A stretch of 64,000 bases of DNA from Pantoea sp. CCBC3-3-1 (GTDB taxonomy: Bacteria; Pseudomonadota; Gammaproteobacteria; Enterobacterales; Enterobacteriaceae). Both the position numbers and the translations under genes were made by a program. The notes beneath the pieces were generated by a model that did no database searches, was not told where the DNA came from, and saw only the letters and a list, made by a program, of their open reading frames with translations. The stretch's first letter is position 1; each line of letters starts with the position of its first letter. Below, piece by piece: positions 11,478 to 21,167 of this stretch. The DNA lies in NCBI RefSeq assembly GCF_007981265.1, contig NZ_CP034363.1, positions 1 through 64,000 of the forward strand, read 5' to 3'.

Positions 11478-12686
11478 ATGAAAATAACGCTTTTAGCAGG
11501 GGCGATTCTGGCCGTTTTTAGTGCGCAGGCGAGCGCGCAAAGCTGGGTGCTGACGGATACGGAAAGCGGCACGGAAAAAGGTAACTGGCAGATAACCAGC
11601 GAACAGCTGAAGTTAAGCGGTGAAGCATTCAGCCTGCAACAGCAGGTGCTGCACGGCGGCAAGCAGGAAGGCTCGAAAGTTCTGACGCTAACCAGTAAAA
11701 ATGGCCTGACCATTGCGCTCAGTCCTACCCGCGGTATGGATCTGCTGCACGTCAACGGGCATGGCGTCCGGCTCGGCTGGGGCTCACCTGTTGATGAAGT
11801 GGTCAATCCGGCCATGATTAACCTTGAAAGCCGTAACGGGCTGGGCTGGCTGGAAGGTTTTAACGAAATGATGGTGCGCTGCGGCTTTGAGTGGACCGGC
11901 CATCCGGTCACGCAGGACGGTCGCCTTTATACGCTGCATGGTAAAGCGGGCAACACCCCCGCTTCAAAAGTGGAAGTGATCGTTGATGACCAGGCTCCGC
12001 ATGAGATCCGCATTCGTGGGCTGCTGAAAGAAAACACCTTCAAAAAGGCCCGTCTGGAGACCTGGACCGAGCTACGTTATGTGCCGGGTGCGGACTCCTT
12101 TACCGTTCACGATGTTCTGACTAACAAAGCCGATTATCCTCACGACTACCAGATCCTTTATCACAGTAATTTTGGTACGCCGATTCTGGAAGAAAACGCG
12201 CGCTTTATTGCACCGCTAAAATCCGTGTCGCCGTTTAATGACTACGCGAAAAAAGGGCTGCAAAACTGGCAGACCTACGGTGCGCCAACCAAAGATTTCG
12301 ATGAAATGGTCTTTAACCTGGTGCCGCTGGCAGACAGCAACGGCAAAACGGTCGCTGCCGTGGTAAACAGCAAAGGCGATAAGGGCGCCGCCATTGAGTT
12401 CGATACGCATCAGCTGCCGCTTCTGACCATGTGGAAAAATACCGACACGCTGAAGCAGGGCTATGTCACCGGTATTGAGCCGGGCACCAATTATGCTTAT
12501 CCGGTGACCGTCGAAAAAGAGCAGGGCAGAGTTAAGCAGCTTCAGCCGGGACAGAGTACAGAATTTACGCTGACCTACTCGTTACTCAAAGATGCCAGCG
12601 CGGTAGAGAAAGTTGAACAACGCGTTAAAGACATCCAGGGCGAAACGAAAACGGCAGTAAATGAAACGCCCATCGCGACCGAATAA
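11478..12686 (+). CDS. Secreted DUF4432 (aldose 1-epimerase-like) protein
   Basis: A 402-residue protein with a clear Sec signal peptide (MKITLLAGAILAVFSAQASA, cleavage before QS), so it should be periplasmic. The remainder resembles the DUF4432 family, which has a galactose-mutarotase-type beta-sandwich: SPTRGMDLLHVNG, LHGKAGNTPAS, YHSNFGTPILEE, and YVTGIEPGTNYAYP near the C-terminus. A sugar mutarotase or sugar-binding role is suggested by the fold only. It lies upstream of kduD on the same strand, with a hairpin between them, and may belong to uronate metabolism. Substrate unknown. Confidence 0.8.
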   Translation: MKITLLAGAILAVFSAQASAQSWVLTDTESGTEKGNWQITSEQLKLSGEAFSLQQQVLHGGKQEGSKVLTLTSKNGLTIALSPTRGMDLLHVNGHGVRLGWGSPVDEVVNPAMINLESRNGLGWLEGFNEMMVRCGFEWTGHPVTQDGRLYTLHGKAGNTPASKVEVIVDDQAPHEIRIRGLLKENTFKKARLETWTELRYVPGADSFTVHDVLTNKADYPHDYQILYHSNFGTPILEENARFIAPLKSVSPFNDYAKKGLQNWQTYGAPTKDFDEMVFNLVPLADSNGKTVAAVVNSKGDKGAAIEFDTHQLPLLTMWKNTDTLKQGYVTGIEPGTNYAYPVTVEKEQGRVKQLQPGQSTEFTLTYSLLKDASAVEKVEQRVKDIQGETKTAVNETPIATE

Positions 12687-12695
12687 CCTCTGACA

Positions 12696-12716
12696 GGGCG
12701 GATTGTCGATCCGCCC
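12696..12716 (+). terminator. Hairpin after the DUF4432 gene
   Basis: Perfect stem GGGCGGAT / ATCCGCCC with a 5-base loop, 9 bases after the stop codon. No strong T-run follows, so it may be a weak terminator or an mRNA-stabilising hairpin. Confidence 0.6.
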
Positions 12717-12776
12717 AATCGCCACATCGGCTTTTCCCTACCCGATATTCAGAGGCGCATTATTTAGATCTATAAA

Positions 12777-12817
12777 AATGAAACATTGTTTTATTTTAAC
12801 TGTAATAATGTTTCATT
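12777..12817 (+). promoter_or_regulatory. KdgR-type operator pair upstream of kduD
   Basis: Two 11-bp arms form an exact inverted repeat: AATGAAACATT at 12777-12787 and AATGTTTCATT at 12807-12817. The left arm continues into a near-palindrome AATGAAACA-T-TGTTTTATT with one mismatch, which fits the KdgR box known from pectin-degrading Erwinia/Dickeya genes. A CRP-like half-perfect site (CCTGA-N6-TCACA) follows at 12829-12844. Repression by KdgR and activation by CRP are inferred from these motifs. Confidence 0.65.
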
Positions 12818-12968
12818 AAGTGTTTTTTCCTGATGTCGATCACAGTCTCACCTCTCGCCTCTCCGTTATATTGTCCGCCTGGAAACCAGGTGAGGTTGCA
12901 TGAGGACAATGCGTATCTTGCTGATACAGCGTCCTGATGGCCCGCCTTCTGACTTAAGGAGAACGAGT

Positions 12969-13730
12969 ATGATCTTAGATGCATTCAAATTGCAGGGTAA
13001 GGTAGCGCTAGTCACAGGGTGTGACACCGGTTTGGGACAGGGAATGGCGGTGGGCCTGGCCGAAGCAGGATGCGATATCATTGGTATTAATATTGTCGAA
13101 CCGCGGGAAACTATTGAACGTGTGACCGCGCTTGGACGCCGTTTCCTCAGCCTGACGGCCGATCTGAGTCATATCGATGGCATCGACGGCCTGCTAACGA
13201 AAGGTTTGGCGGAGTTCGGTAAAATCGATGTTTTGGTTAACAATGCCGGTATTATTCGCCGTGAAGATGCGATCAACTTTAGCGAGAAAGATTGGGATGC
13301 GGTGATGGATTTAAATATCAAATCCGTTTTTTTCCTCTCGCAAGCGGTGGCTAAACAGTTTATTAAGCAGGGAAATGGCGGGAAAATCATTAATATTGCG
13401 TCGATGCTCTCATATCAGGGCGGGATCCGCGTTCCCTCTTATACCGCATCAAAAAGCGCGGTGATGGGCGTCACTCGTCTGCTGGCTAACGAATGGGCAA
13501 AGCACGGCATTAACGTTAATGCTATCGCACCGGGCTATATGGCGACCAACAACACTGCTCAGCTGCGCGCCGATGAAAAACGCAATGCCGATATTCTGGA
13601 GCGTATTCCGGCAGGGCGCTGGGGTCTTCCGGCCGACTTGATGGGACCGGCTGTATTCCTGGCATCAGAAGCCTCCGACTATATCAACGGCTACACCATT
13701 GCGGTTGATGGGGGCTGGCTGGCGCGTTAA
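12969..13730 (+). CDS. kduD: 2-dehydro-3-deoxy-D-gluconate 5-dehydrogenase KduD
   Basis: Short-chain dehydrogenase that reduces 2,5-diketo-3-deoxygluconate to 2-keto-3-deoxygluconate in pectin/uronate breakdown (NADH). The product is 253 residues, as in E. coli. It has the nucleotide-binding TGCDTGLGQGM motif, NNAG, the catalytic Tyr158-xxx-Lys162 (YTASK), and the C-terminal AVDGGWLAR. The ATG at 12969 follows AAGGAGAACGAGT and matches the E. coli start; the upstream in-frame ATG at 12900 is not preferred. The usual partner kduI is not adjacent. A KdgR-type box lies upstream. Confidence 0.95.
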   Translation: MILDAFKLQGKVALVTGCDTGLGQGMAVGLAEAGCDIIGINIVEPRETIERVTALGRRFLSLTADLSHIDGIDGLLTKGLAEFGKIDVLVNNAGIIRREDAINFSEKDWDAVMDLNIKSVFFLSQAVAKQFIKQGNGGKIINIASMLSYQGGIRVPSYTASKSAVMGVTRLLANEWAKHGINVNAIAPGYMATNNTAQLRADEKRNADILERIPAGRWGLPADLMGPAVFLASEASDYINGYTIAVDGGWLAR

Positions 13731-13746
13731 TTGCTGCAATAATAAA

Positions 13747-13769
13747 GGCCCGCCTGTTACTGGCGGGCC
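13747..13769. terminator. Bidirectional hairpin between kduD and the invasin gene
   Basis: GGCCCGCC / GGCGGGCC perfect 8-bp stem with a 7-base loop between two convergent genes. AATAAA lies upstream and CGATCGTTTTA downstream. Confidence 0.75.
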
Positions 13770-13794
13770 CGATCGTTTTAGCCTGCTGAAAAAG

Positions 13795-16395
13795 TTACCG
13801 TTGCAGAGCCGGGGCCGTAAACGATACTTTCACTGGCAGAACGCCACGCTGAAGCATCAGGTTGGCTGTTACCGTTCCGCTAACAGGATGAGTGGATGTC
13901 AACTGAGCGGTATAAACGTTACCCTTCACCTTCACCTCACTAATCTGGCTTCCTGGCAGAGCGCTAATATCAAAATTGATGAGCCTTGAAATACTTTTCA
14001 CTGCATTGTTACGCATGTCCCTTGCGACGATGGTCAGCGTAATAGCCGTAACGCCATCAGCTGGGGCGCTGGCTGAACTCACAGTAAAAGATGAATTGTT
14101 GGCAGTCGGATAACCCGCATAGAAATAGGCTATTTCTGAAGCTGAATGGCCATTAACGGTTGCAGTTACCTGCCAGCCGCCATCATGAGAGCTGGTTGTC
14201 CGGACATAGGCAATACCGTTTTCATTGGTGATGACCTCAGAGGGAATAGTGACCCGGCTGTCAGCAGCCGTAATCGCCACTTTTTGATTAGCAACAGGAT
14301 TGCCGTTAGCGTCCGTTACAGTGACTCTGCCGAGATTGATATCCACACCGTCTGCCAGCGTACGCCCTCCTCTTTGGAAAGCTATGGAAGCCGCTTCACC
14401 CGCAACAAAATTTACCTCAGCTTCTTTGCTTGTCGCACCCACATGCGCAGTGATTTTACTTTGTCCTGCTTTAAGGCTGGTCACGGTGGCTGTTGCTTCA
14501 CCCTGTGCATTGGTGATCGCCGCTTGTGGTGTGGAAGCGCTGTTATCGGCAGTAAAGCTGATGGCCTGACCTGACAGCGGGTTGCCTTCGGCATCCGTCA
14601 CCACGGCTTTCAGCCGATCCTGAGCGGTCCCGTTTGCAATGGAATCGTCATTAATGACCGAAAGGCTGGCTAACCGTGCGGTCGCATTGTCAGCAGCAAT
14701 GATAACCGTGGCGGCCGGGAAAGAAACGTTGCGTGCCGAAGGTTTAACGATCAGCGTTTCAGGATGCGTGCCTGCTGTAACCACGGCGCTATATTGCCCG
14801 GTACTCAGACGTTTAAACGCCGTTACCTGAGCATCGCTGTTCGCTACCTGGCCCGCTTTTGCTATGCTGATTTCCCGTTCATTAATATCGACAGGATATC
14901 CCTGGCTGTCTTTCACCGTTAAGGTCAGTGTCTGCTGAGATTTGCCATCGGCTGATAACGAACTGCTTGCCGGTAATAATGAGCTGGTATTGATATTAAT
15001 CGCTGATTCGGTGACCGTTACCTGGGTTTCAGCTTTATTAGAAATATTGCCTTTTTTATCAATCGCCACGCCGCTAATCGTATAGCTGTTCACACCGGTA
15101 GCATCGGCATGATATGCCGGTAATACCACGCTGTAATCGGCAGAACCGTTAGCAATAATTTTACCGCCGTTAGCCGCCAGCGTGCCTGCTGACCATTCAA
15201 TATGGTCAAGGCCATGTTTACTGTTTACCGTGACGCCCAGCGTTTTTTGCTGTCCGCTATAACCGGTAATCAGCGCGGCATCTTTCAGCGTGATGACCTC
15301 GTTTTTGCGGTATTCCAGCACGATATTATTGTTGCGATTAACCAAATCATAACGGCTACCGTTCAGGCTGCGCAGTGCAGCCACCGCTTCAGGACTGGTC
15401 TGCTGCTGCCACGTCGCGCCTAACTGATAGTTAATTTCCAGACCGAGACGGGTATCGTTCTCGCCAGATTTTCCTTCGTGCTGTTCAGCATTCAGCGTCA
15501 GTAGCGGGAAAGGCGTGTAAGTTACGCCGGCAGTGATGGCATGCGGATTCTTTTGACGGTGATCTCTGCCGAACAGGGCCACTTCTTTACCGTAATACTG
15601 TTCGTAGTTTAACTTCATGCCCAGCTGAGGCCAGGCGGGGAGATAAGCCTCGGTACGAATATCCCAGCCGTTAGCCGGACGCTCTTTGTAATCCTGAACG
15701 TCTCTCGAATCTTTCCAGTTGGTCAGACGCAAATAGCCATTGGCTGCCACTTTCATAAAGTTGCGCCAGTATTCGACACCCGCGCCGGAACGTGCGTGTT
15801 GCCGGGAGAGATCGTAGTCGAAGAAAGTATTGGCACCGGCCATAAAATTGTCAGTGAAGTGCCGTGCGCCCAGCCCCAGGTTAGCCTGATTACGATCCTC
15901 AGTACGATGAAAACTGCCCTGAGTAAAAATGAGCCAGTCGGGTTGATCGCTTAACGGCAACAGCAGATCGAACTGTGAGTTTTTCAGTGAAAAATGCTTA
16001 TCGGTATTAAGCTGCACCCTGGCCGTGCCAAAGCGGCTGAGCCATTGCTGGATTTCAGCGTTGGCCTGGCTGGTTGCCAGACCTCGTGCGGCGGACGCTG
16101 TACTCCCGCCGTCCGTGTTATTAGCCAGTAAAGAGCCGGCCCGATCTGCAAAGCTGGCAACCTGCATCTGCTGTGCATTGTCGGCGTCCACAGCATCGCT
16201 GGAGGTCTGCCCGGCGCGGCTGGTCGTCTCGGCATCAGGGGTTAAAAAATGCTGTTGGGCCGCAGCCAGAGCGGGCGTAAAAGCGGCAGCGACAGGAAAA
16301 GCACTTTGAATGGCAATTGTTAACCAGACTAGCCGGGAGCGGCATCCTGATGCCGTTGCCTTATAAGAAGGCGTGAATGATGATTTTTTTTTCAT
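13795..16395 (-). CDS. Intimin/invasin-family inverse autotransporter
   Basis: An 866-residue surface protein. It starts with a long signal region (MKKKSSFTPSYKATASG... ending near AFTPALAAA). The inverse-autotransporter beta-barrel follows at roughly residues 110-350 (RFGTARVQLN, FFDYDLSRQHARSGAGVEYW, NGYLRLTNWKDS, AEAYLPAWPQLGMKLNYEQYYG). Tandem bacterial Ig-like (Big_1/invasin) domains come next, with repeats such as TADGKSQQTLTLTVKDSQG, DAEGNPLSGQAISF and DANGNPVANQKVAI. No LysM domain or C-type-lectin tip was recognised. The family mediates adhesion; the receptor here is unknown. Convergent with kduD, monocistronic. Confidence 0.88.
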   Translation of the reverse strand: MKKKSSFTPSYKATASGCRSRLVWLTIAIQSAFPVAAAFTPALAAAQQHFLTPDAETTSRAGQTSSDAVDADNAQQMQVASFADRAGSLLANNTDGGSTASAARGLATSQANAEIQQWLSRFGTARVQLNTDKHFSLKNSQFDLLLPLSDQPDWLIFTQGSFHRTEDRNQANLGLGARHFTDNFMAGANTFFDYDLSRQHARSGAGVEYWRNFMKVAANGYLRLTNWKDSRDVQDYKERPANGWDIRTEAYLPAWPQLGMKLNYEQYYGKEVALFGRDHRQKNPHAITAGVTYTPFPLLTLNAEQHEGKSGENDTRLGLEINYQLGATWQQQTSPEAVAALRSLNGSRYDLVNRNNNIVLEYRKNEVITLKDAALITGYSGQQKTLGVTVNSKHGLDHIEWSAGTLAANGGKIIANGSADYSVVLPAYHADATGVNSYTISGVAIDKKGNISNKAETQVTVTESAININTSSLLPASSSLSADGKSQQTLTLTVKDSQGYPVDINEREISIAKAGQVANSDAQVTAFKRLSTGQYSAVVTAGTHPETLIVKPSARNVSFPAATVIIAADNATARLASLSVINDDSIANGTAQDRLKAVVTDAEGNPLSGQAISFTADNSASTPQAAITNAQGEATATVTSLKAGQSKITAHVGATSKEAEVNFVAGEAASIAFQRGGRTLADGVDINLGRVTVTDANGNPVANQKVAITAADSRVTIPSEVITNENGIAYVRTTSSHDGGWQVTATVNGHSASEIAYFYAGYPTANNSSFTVSSASAPADGVTAITLTIVARDMRNNAVKSISRLINFDISALPGSQISEVKVKGNVYTAQLTSTHPVSGTVTANLMLQRGVLPVKVSFTAPALQR

Positions 16396-16981
16396 GATTA
16401 ATTAACTGACTCTTGATCCAGGATATAGCCAGCGTGAGAGTGCTGTCAGGGATCATGGAATAATCATGAGCCATCCATTTTCACTCTATTTTCTGGCACA
16501 GAAAAACGCGGTTAAATTTAATAAAAAGAAACCCCACCTCCGCTTTAATTGGTTTGGTGCGTGATATTTTATTAGAAGAAACTCTTTAGGGTATTTATGG
16601 TGCTTTTAGTTATATCATATTCTTAAATAGTGACAATGCGGCTTAAAATTAAGTCTGTTAATTTAATTAACATCTTTGATGGCCGTTCTTAATTATTTAA
16701 ACTGATAACGTAAACGTAACAACAATGAGAGAAAATGATTTGGTAAAAGATTATGCCGCACGGTTAGCTAACGGTTTTTTTTGGTATTAACAGGTTAAAT
16801 TCGTGTGATCTTTGACGGTGTTTTCAGTATTGGATTATTTCCTGGAGGCGTGAAGGTGATTGCGGATTTGTTTAATGCGGGTTTATTAAAACGATAACAA
16901 TAAGGATTTTTCTGCGGCACTAATGAGTGGAAAGGGTGTCGAAGCGCTCGCAAAATAGGTCTGGCCGTCGTCAGATAAGGC
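16396..16981. other. AT-rich non-coding gap upstream of the invasin gene
   Basis: About 590 bases without a supported gene. The right part reads as AT-rich upstream DNA for the invasin gene. A 21-codon ORF at 16725-16790 has no ribosome-binding site and is not called. The base composition is clearly lower in GC than the flanking housekeeping genes, as for the invasin locus upstream regions of transferred surface genes. Confidence 0.5.
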
Positions 16982-17023
16982 AAAAAAAAGAGCGCCTGAA
17001 TCCGCATCAAGCGGGATTCAGGC
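16982..17023 (-). terminator. Terminator of the kgu operon
   Basis: On the minus strand GCCTGAATCC pairs with GGATTCAGGC across a short loop and is followed by a run of eight T residues. It lies 8 bases after the ghrB/kguD stop. Confidence 0.92.
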
Positions 17024-17031
17024 CAGCAAGC

Positions 17032-18006
17032 TTATTTCAGTACGTCAGGGTTAACGCAGTTCTTTTCAACGTTGCCCGATAACGCGGCAATCAGGTTTTC
17101 CACTGCATCCCTTGCCATGCCGTACCGGGTTTCATGGGTGGCAGAACCGATGTGCGGCAGCGCCACGACGTTGGGCAGCTTAAGCAGCGGTGAATCAGCA
17201 GGCAGCGGTTCTTTTTCAAATACATCAAGTCCGGCCGCATGAATCGTTCCCTCTTGCAGCGCCGCAATTAATGCCTCTTCATCTATTACCGGCCCCCGGC
17301 CTGCATTAATCAACACCGCCGTCGGCTTCATTTTTGCCAGCTGTTCACGACCAATCAGGTGGTGCGTCTGGTCGGTTAACGGCAGGCTGATGCAGAGGAA
17401 ATCTGACTCTTTCAGCAGCGTATCCAGATCGCAATACTGCGCGTCGAAGCGTTGTTCCGCCTCTTCATGATGCTTACGCGCGTTGTACAGAATGGGCATG
17501 CTGAAGCCAAGATGCGCGCGTTGTGCCAGCGCCAGGCCGATACGGCCCATCCCTAAAATGCCGAGTTTTTTATGGTGAACGTCAATACCGAACCAGTCCG
17601 CGCCGATGCTGCCTTGCCATTCACCCTTTTTGACGCGCTCCGCAACGTCTACCACGCGGCGGGCAGAGGAAAGCACCAGCGCCATCATGGTATCGGCCAC
17701 GGTTTCCGTCAGGACGGTTGGCGTATGCATCAGCACCACGCCACGCTGGCTCAGTGCATCGATATCGAAATTATCCACGCCCACAGAGACGGAAGAAGCG
17801 GCACGCAGCTTAGGGGTTTTTTTCAGAAATTCCGCGTCGATTTTGCCGCCCGATCCCAAAATGCCTTCTGCCTTCTGAAAGGCATCAGCATGCTGGCTTA
17901 AGGTTTCCGGCGTCAGGCCGTTGATGTCGGTAACGTCAAAATGTTCATCCAGTTTTGAGCGTAAATCTTCCGGTAACTTTTTATACAGCACCACAGAAGG
18001 TTTCAT
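17032..18006 (-). CDS. ghrB: 2-ketoacid (2-ketogluconate-type) reductase, GhrB/KguD family
   Basis: A 324-residue D-isomer-specific 2-hydroxyacid dehydrogenase, like E. coli GhrB (glyoxylate/hydroxypyruvate and 2-ketogluconate reductase) over its full length. It has the NAD(P) motif GMGRIG, the [11 protein letters not shown] loop, and the catalytic Arg-Glu-His set ending in [12 protein letters not shown]. As last gene of a kguE-K-T cluster it probably acts as KguD, reducing 2-keto-6-phosphogluconate to 6-phosphogluconate, a role inferred from position. It starts 51 bases after kguT. Confidence 0.9.
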   Translation of the reverse strand: MKPSVVLYKKLPEDLRSKLDEHFDVTDINGLTPETLSQHADAFQKAEGILGSGGKIDAEFLKKTPKLRAASSVSVGVDNFDIDALSQRGVVLMHTPTVLTETVADTMMALVLSSARRVVDVAERVKKGEWQGSIGADWFGIDVHHKKLGILGMGRIGLALAQRAHLGFSMPILYNARKHHEEAEQRFDAQYCDLDTLLKESDFLCISLPLTDQTHHLIGREQLAKMKPTAVLINAGRGPVIDEEALIAALQEGTIHAAGLDVFEKEPLPADSPLLKLPNVVALPHIGSATHETRYGMARDAVENLIAALSGNVEKNCVNPDVLK

Positions 18007-18057
18007 TCTCTTCTCCCTGTTTAAAAGTGAGGAACGGGCCAGCTGGCCCGTTATCGT

Positions 18058-19341
18058 TCAAGCGTGTTTAGCGCCGTGCGGCATGGGGGGCTGTTTGTTG
18101 TCCGTGGGCTTTACGATGAGCGTCAGCCCTACAGACACAAGCAGCGATACACCCATAAAGATATACGAAGCTGAAGGATTACCCGTAGCGCCGTTGAGAT
18201 AACCGACGACCCAGGAGCCGAGGAACGAGCCCAGCGCACCCATGGCATTAATCAGCGCCATCGCGCCGCCTGCGACATTACGCGGCAGCATTTCAGGAAT
18301 GATGGCGAAGAACGGGCCGTAAGGGGCATACATCGCGGCACCTGCAATCACCAACAGGGAAAACGACAGCCAGAAATTATTAGCCCCAACAAGGTATGAA
18401 CCTAAAAAGGCCAGCGCGCCAATCAGCAGTAACGGCCAGACAAACAATTTACGGTTTTGTAACTTGTCCGATGCCCACGAGGCCAAAATCATCGCGACGG
18501 TGGCAGCCAGATAAGGTACGGCAGATAACCAGCCCGCTTCCACCATGCCCATCTGCGTACCATTACGCAGAATAGAAGGCAGCCAGAGCACAAAGCCGTA
18601 GACGCCGATGCTCCAGGTAAAGTACTGGATACAAAGGATAATGACGTTACGGGATTTAAAGGCTTCAGCATAGTTGCGAACGGCTTTGATATTTTCCTGC
18701 TCTTTCTGTAGCTGGGCCTGCAAAGCGGCTTTTTCTTCCTCGCTCAGCCATTTGGCCTGAGCAGGCTTATCCTGCACCATAAACCACCAGGCGACCGCCC
18801 AGATAACCGCCGGGATCCCTTCGAAAATAAACATTTCGCGCCAGCCAAAGGCATTAATCAGGTAGCCGGAAACCACTGACATCCACAGGACCGTGACCGG
18901 GTTGCCCAGGATCAGGAAGGTATTGGCACGGGAGCGCTCTGATTTGGTAAACCAGTTGCTGATGTAAATCAGCATGGCGGGCATTACTGCCGCCTCGACC
19001 ACGCCCAGCACAAAGCGGATCAGGGCGAGCGCGGGTATATTACTGACCACGCCGGTTAACGAGGCACAAACGCCCCATAAAATCAGGCAGACAAAGACCA
19101 GTTTTTTAACGCTGCGGCGTTCGGCATACACTGCGCCAGGGATCTGGAAAAAGAAGTAGCCGAGAAAGAACAGGGCACCCAGCAGGGATGACATGCCGTG
19201 GGTGATCCCCAAATCTTCGTTAATACCGGCGGCTGAAGCGAAGCTGAAATTTGCCCGATCCAGATACGCCAGGCTGTAAGTGATAAACACGATGGGCATG
19301 ATATACCACCAGCGTTTAGGCGCGATTGTCTGCTTATTCAT
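18058..19341 (-). CDS. kguT: 2-ketogluconate MFS transporter KguT
   Basis: Major-facilitator permease of the anion:cation symporter group (sugar-acid uptake), 427 residues from the ATG at 19341. About 12 hydrophobic segments are visible. Family features include YLDRANFSFA in helix 1 and RFVLGVVEAAVMPAMLIYISNWF after helix 4. The ATG follows AGAGGAAAAAAAG; an in-frame TTG 48 bases upstream is disfavoured. Substrate assigned as 2-ketogluconate from the kguE-K-T-D gene order; related sugar acids are possible. Confidence 0.85.
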   Translation of the reverse strand: MNKQTIAPKRWWYIMPIVFITYSLAYLDRANFSFASAAGINEDLGITHGMSSLLGALFFLGYFFFQIPGAVYAERRSVKKLVFVCLILWGVCASLTGVVSNIPALALIRFVLGVVEAAVMPAMLIYISNWFTKSERSRANTFLILGNPVTVLWMSVVSGYLINAFGWREMFIFEGIPAVIWAVAWWFMVQDKPAQAKWLSEEEKAALQAQLQKEQENIKAVRNYAEAFKSRNVIILCIQYFTWSIGVYGFVLWLPSILRNGTQMGMVEAGWLSAVPYLAATVAMILASWASDKLQNRKLFVWPLLLIGALAFLGSYLVGANNFWLSFSLLVIAGAAMYAPYGPFFAIIPEMLPRNVAGGAMALINAMGALGSFLGSWVVGYLNGATGNPSASYIFMGVSLLVSVGLTLIVKPTDNKQPPMPHGAKHA

Positions 19342-19418
19342 CTTTTTTTCCTCTGTTGTTGAGGTGGCCGCACTCTGTTTTTCAGGCAAACGGTGCCGCT
19401 CATAGGGTACAGGTCAGA

Positions 19419-20372
19419 TTAAAAATCGCCGAGCGCGTCGCGCATTGGCAGCCCTTCACTGTCGCCGATCGCCTGGATAGCAAGTGAACCGATTTTGTTG
19501 CCGCGCCTGATGGCCTGCGGCAAGGTTTTTCCTTCCAGCAACGCGCTGATTACGCCAACGGCAAAGCCATCGCCTGCGCCGACCGTGTCCACCACGTTCT
19601 CTGTTCTGATGGCTTCAACCTGGCCTTTCTCGCCTTCCGCCGTTTTATACCAGGCCCCTTCGCAACCGGTTTTAATGATGACCGCCTTCACGCCCATATC
19701 GAGATAGAAGTCGGCTATCGCTTCCGGTTGGTCGTAGCCGGTAAGGATCTTGCCTTCACTGATACCGGGCAAAACCCAGTCAGCAAAGCCTGCCAGCGTA
19801 TTCAGCTGTTTTGCCATTTCACGCTCGCTCGGCCACAGAACCGGGCGCAGGTTAGGATCGAAAGAAATGGTTTTGCCCATCTGCTTCATTTCCTGCGCGG
19901 CATGTTTGGACAGCGCCAGTGAACTGTCAGAGATCGCCGCCGCCACGCCGCTAAGATGTAGATGGCGAGCGGCGCCAAAGTAGTCACGATTAAAATCGTC
20001 AACCGACAGGTGGCTGGCTGCGGACCCCTTGCGAAAATATTCCACCAGGGGATCGGAGCCATCTTCCACTTTAGATTTCAACTGAAAACCGGTGGGATAG
20101 CGAGAATCAACGCTAACCTGACGGCTGTCTACGCCCTCTTTTTCCAGCTGTTGCAGGGTATAGCGGCCAAAAGAATCATTGCCGATCCGGCTGACCCAGC
20201 CGACTTTCAATCCCAGCCTGGCCAAACCAATCGCGACGTTCAGTTCTGCACCGGCAATACGCTTAACAAAGCGTTCTGCCGCTGCCAGATCGCCCGCTTC
20301 GGTAGCGATGAACATTGCCATCGCCTCACCGATCGTTACCGCATCCAGCGTACCATTATCATGGACAGACAT
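19419..20372 (-). CDS. kguK: 2-ketogluconokinase KguK (PfkB family)
   Basis: A 317-residue ribokinase/PfkB-family sugar kinase. It carries the substrate-side GGA-like motif RIAGAELNVAIGLARLG and the C-terminal signature DTVGAGDGFAVG with catalytic base Asp268. It is close in type to 2-keto-3-deoxygluconate kinases. In the kgu pathway it phosphorylates 2-ketogluconate at C6. It starts 3 bases after kguE and is translated from the same mRNA. Confidence 0.87.
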   Translation of the reverse strand: MSVHDNGTLDAVTIGEAMAMFIATEAGDLAAAERFVKRIAGAELNVAIGLARLGLKVGWVSRIGNDSFGRYTLQQLEKEGVDSRQVSVDSRYPTGFQLKSKVEDGSDPLVEYFRKGSAASHLSVDDFNRDYFGAARHLHLSGVAAAISDSSLALSKHAAQEMKQMGKTISFDPNLRPVLWPSEREMAKQLNTLAGFADWVLPGISEGKILTGYDQPEAIADFYLDMGVKAVIIKTGCEGAWYKTAEGEKGQVEAIRTENVVDTVGAGDGFAVGVISALLEGKTLPQAIRRGNKIGSLAIQAIGDSEGLPMRDALGDF

Positions 20373-20375
20373 GAT

Positions 20376-21125
20376 TTATTCCCCTCGCAGCAGCTCAATA
20401 TAGTGGCGGGTGACGGCAACCAAATCCTCGCCTTCCAGTGGAAATTCAATACCTCGTGGTACGTCATCAGGCAGTAGCGCCAGCGTTTCTCGCCACAGAT
20501 TATCGGCATCATCAAGCGCTACGGCGCGCCAGCCCGTTTGCGTTGGCCTGGCCGCTTTAACATGGATATAACTGACGAAAGGGGCCAGACGTTTCGCGGC
20601 TTCAAGCGGGTTATCACCAACCCATAGCCAGTTACCCATATCAAAGGTCATGCCGTCGCCGATGCGCGCTTCACCGCAGTCATGGAAGTAGCTATCCAGC
20701 GCCGCCAGCTTGCCGCATTCGGTCTGATCGTTTTCCACCATCAGACGAACCTTTTGGCCGGCCAGCATAGCCTGCAATTGTGAACAGTCGAAGCCGCGTG
20801 GATAGTTGCCCAAAGAATATTTTAGTCGCTGCGCATTGAGCTGTCCGGCCTCGGCAAAATGGCGCTCAAGATGGGGATTCAGCTCGCCTTCTGCGGTAAA
20901 CAGCGCTTCCGGAACAGAGTAGGAGGCAGCAAGCTGTGCATCAGCGATAGCCTGACCCAGCCCGGAAAGGGCATTTAGCTCGGCGTCGTTAAACAGCTCA
21001 CGGCGGATCTCCACGCCATCAGCGCCGGCAGCGGCAATAATCGGCAGGACGGCCCGTTGGCCACCCAGCGCATTAATCCGATCGTGGCCGTAGGCGGCCG
21101 TCACTACTATCACTTCAGGTTTCAT
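20376..21125 (-). CDS. kguE: Sugar-phosphate isomerase/epimerase-like protein KguE
   Basis: A 249-residue TIM-barrel protein of the xylose-isomerase-like (AP endonuclease 2) family. Motifs: ADGVEIRRELF, a likely metal-binding Glu in VENDQ, FDMGNWLW, and YIHVKAARPTQ. First gene of the operon, preceded by CGGAGGAACG. In Pseudomonas the same position in the kgu operon holds kguE, whose exact reaction is not well established. An operator-like palindrome lies 42 bases upstream of the start. Confidence 0.83.
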   Translation of the reverse strand: MKPEVIVVTAAYGHDRINALGGQRAVLPIIAAAGADGVEIRRELFNDAELNALSGLGQAIADAQLAASYSVPEALFTAEGELNPHLERHFAEAGQLNAQRLKYSLGNYPRGFDCSQLQAMLAGQKVRLMVENDQTECGKLAALDSYFHDCGEARIGDGMTFDMGNWLWVGDNPLEAAKRLAPFVSYIHVKAARPTQTGWRAVALDDADNLWRETLALLPDDVPRGIEFPLEGEDLVAVTRHYIELLRGE

Positions 21126-21167
21126 CGTTCCTCCGAAAACCCCGGTCTGACGTTACAAAAACGTTAA

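Noticed and set aside
12900..12968. Upstream ATG for kduD
   Set aside because: The ATG at 12969 has a strong AAGGAG site and matches the 253-residue family length.
16725..16790. Twenty-one-codon ORF in the AT-rich gap before the invasin gene
   Set aside because: No ribosome-binding site, no conserved motif; compatible with chance.
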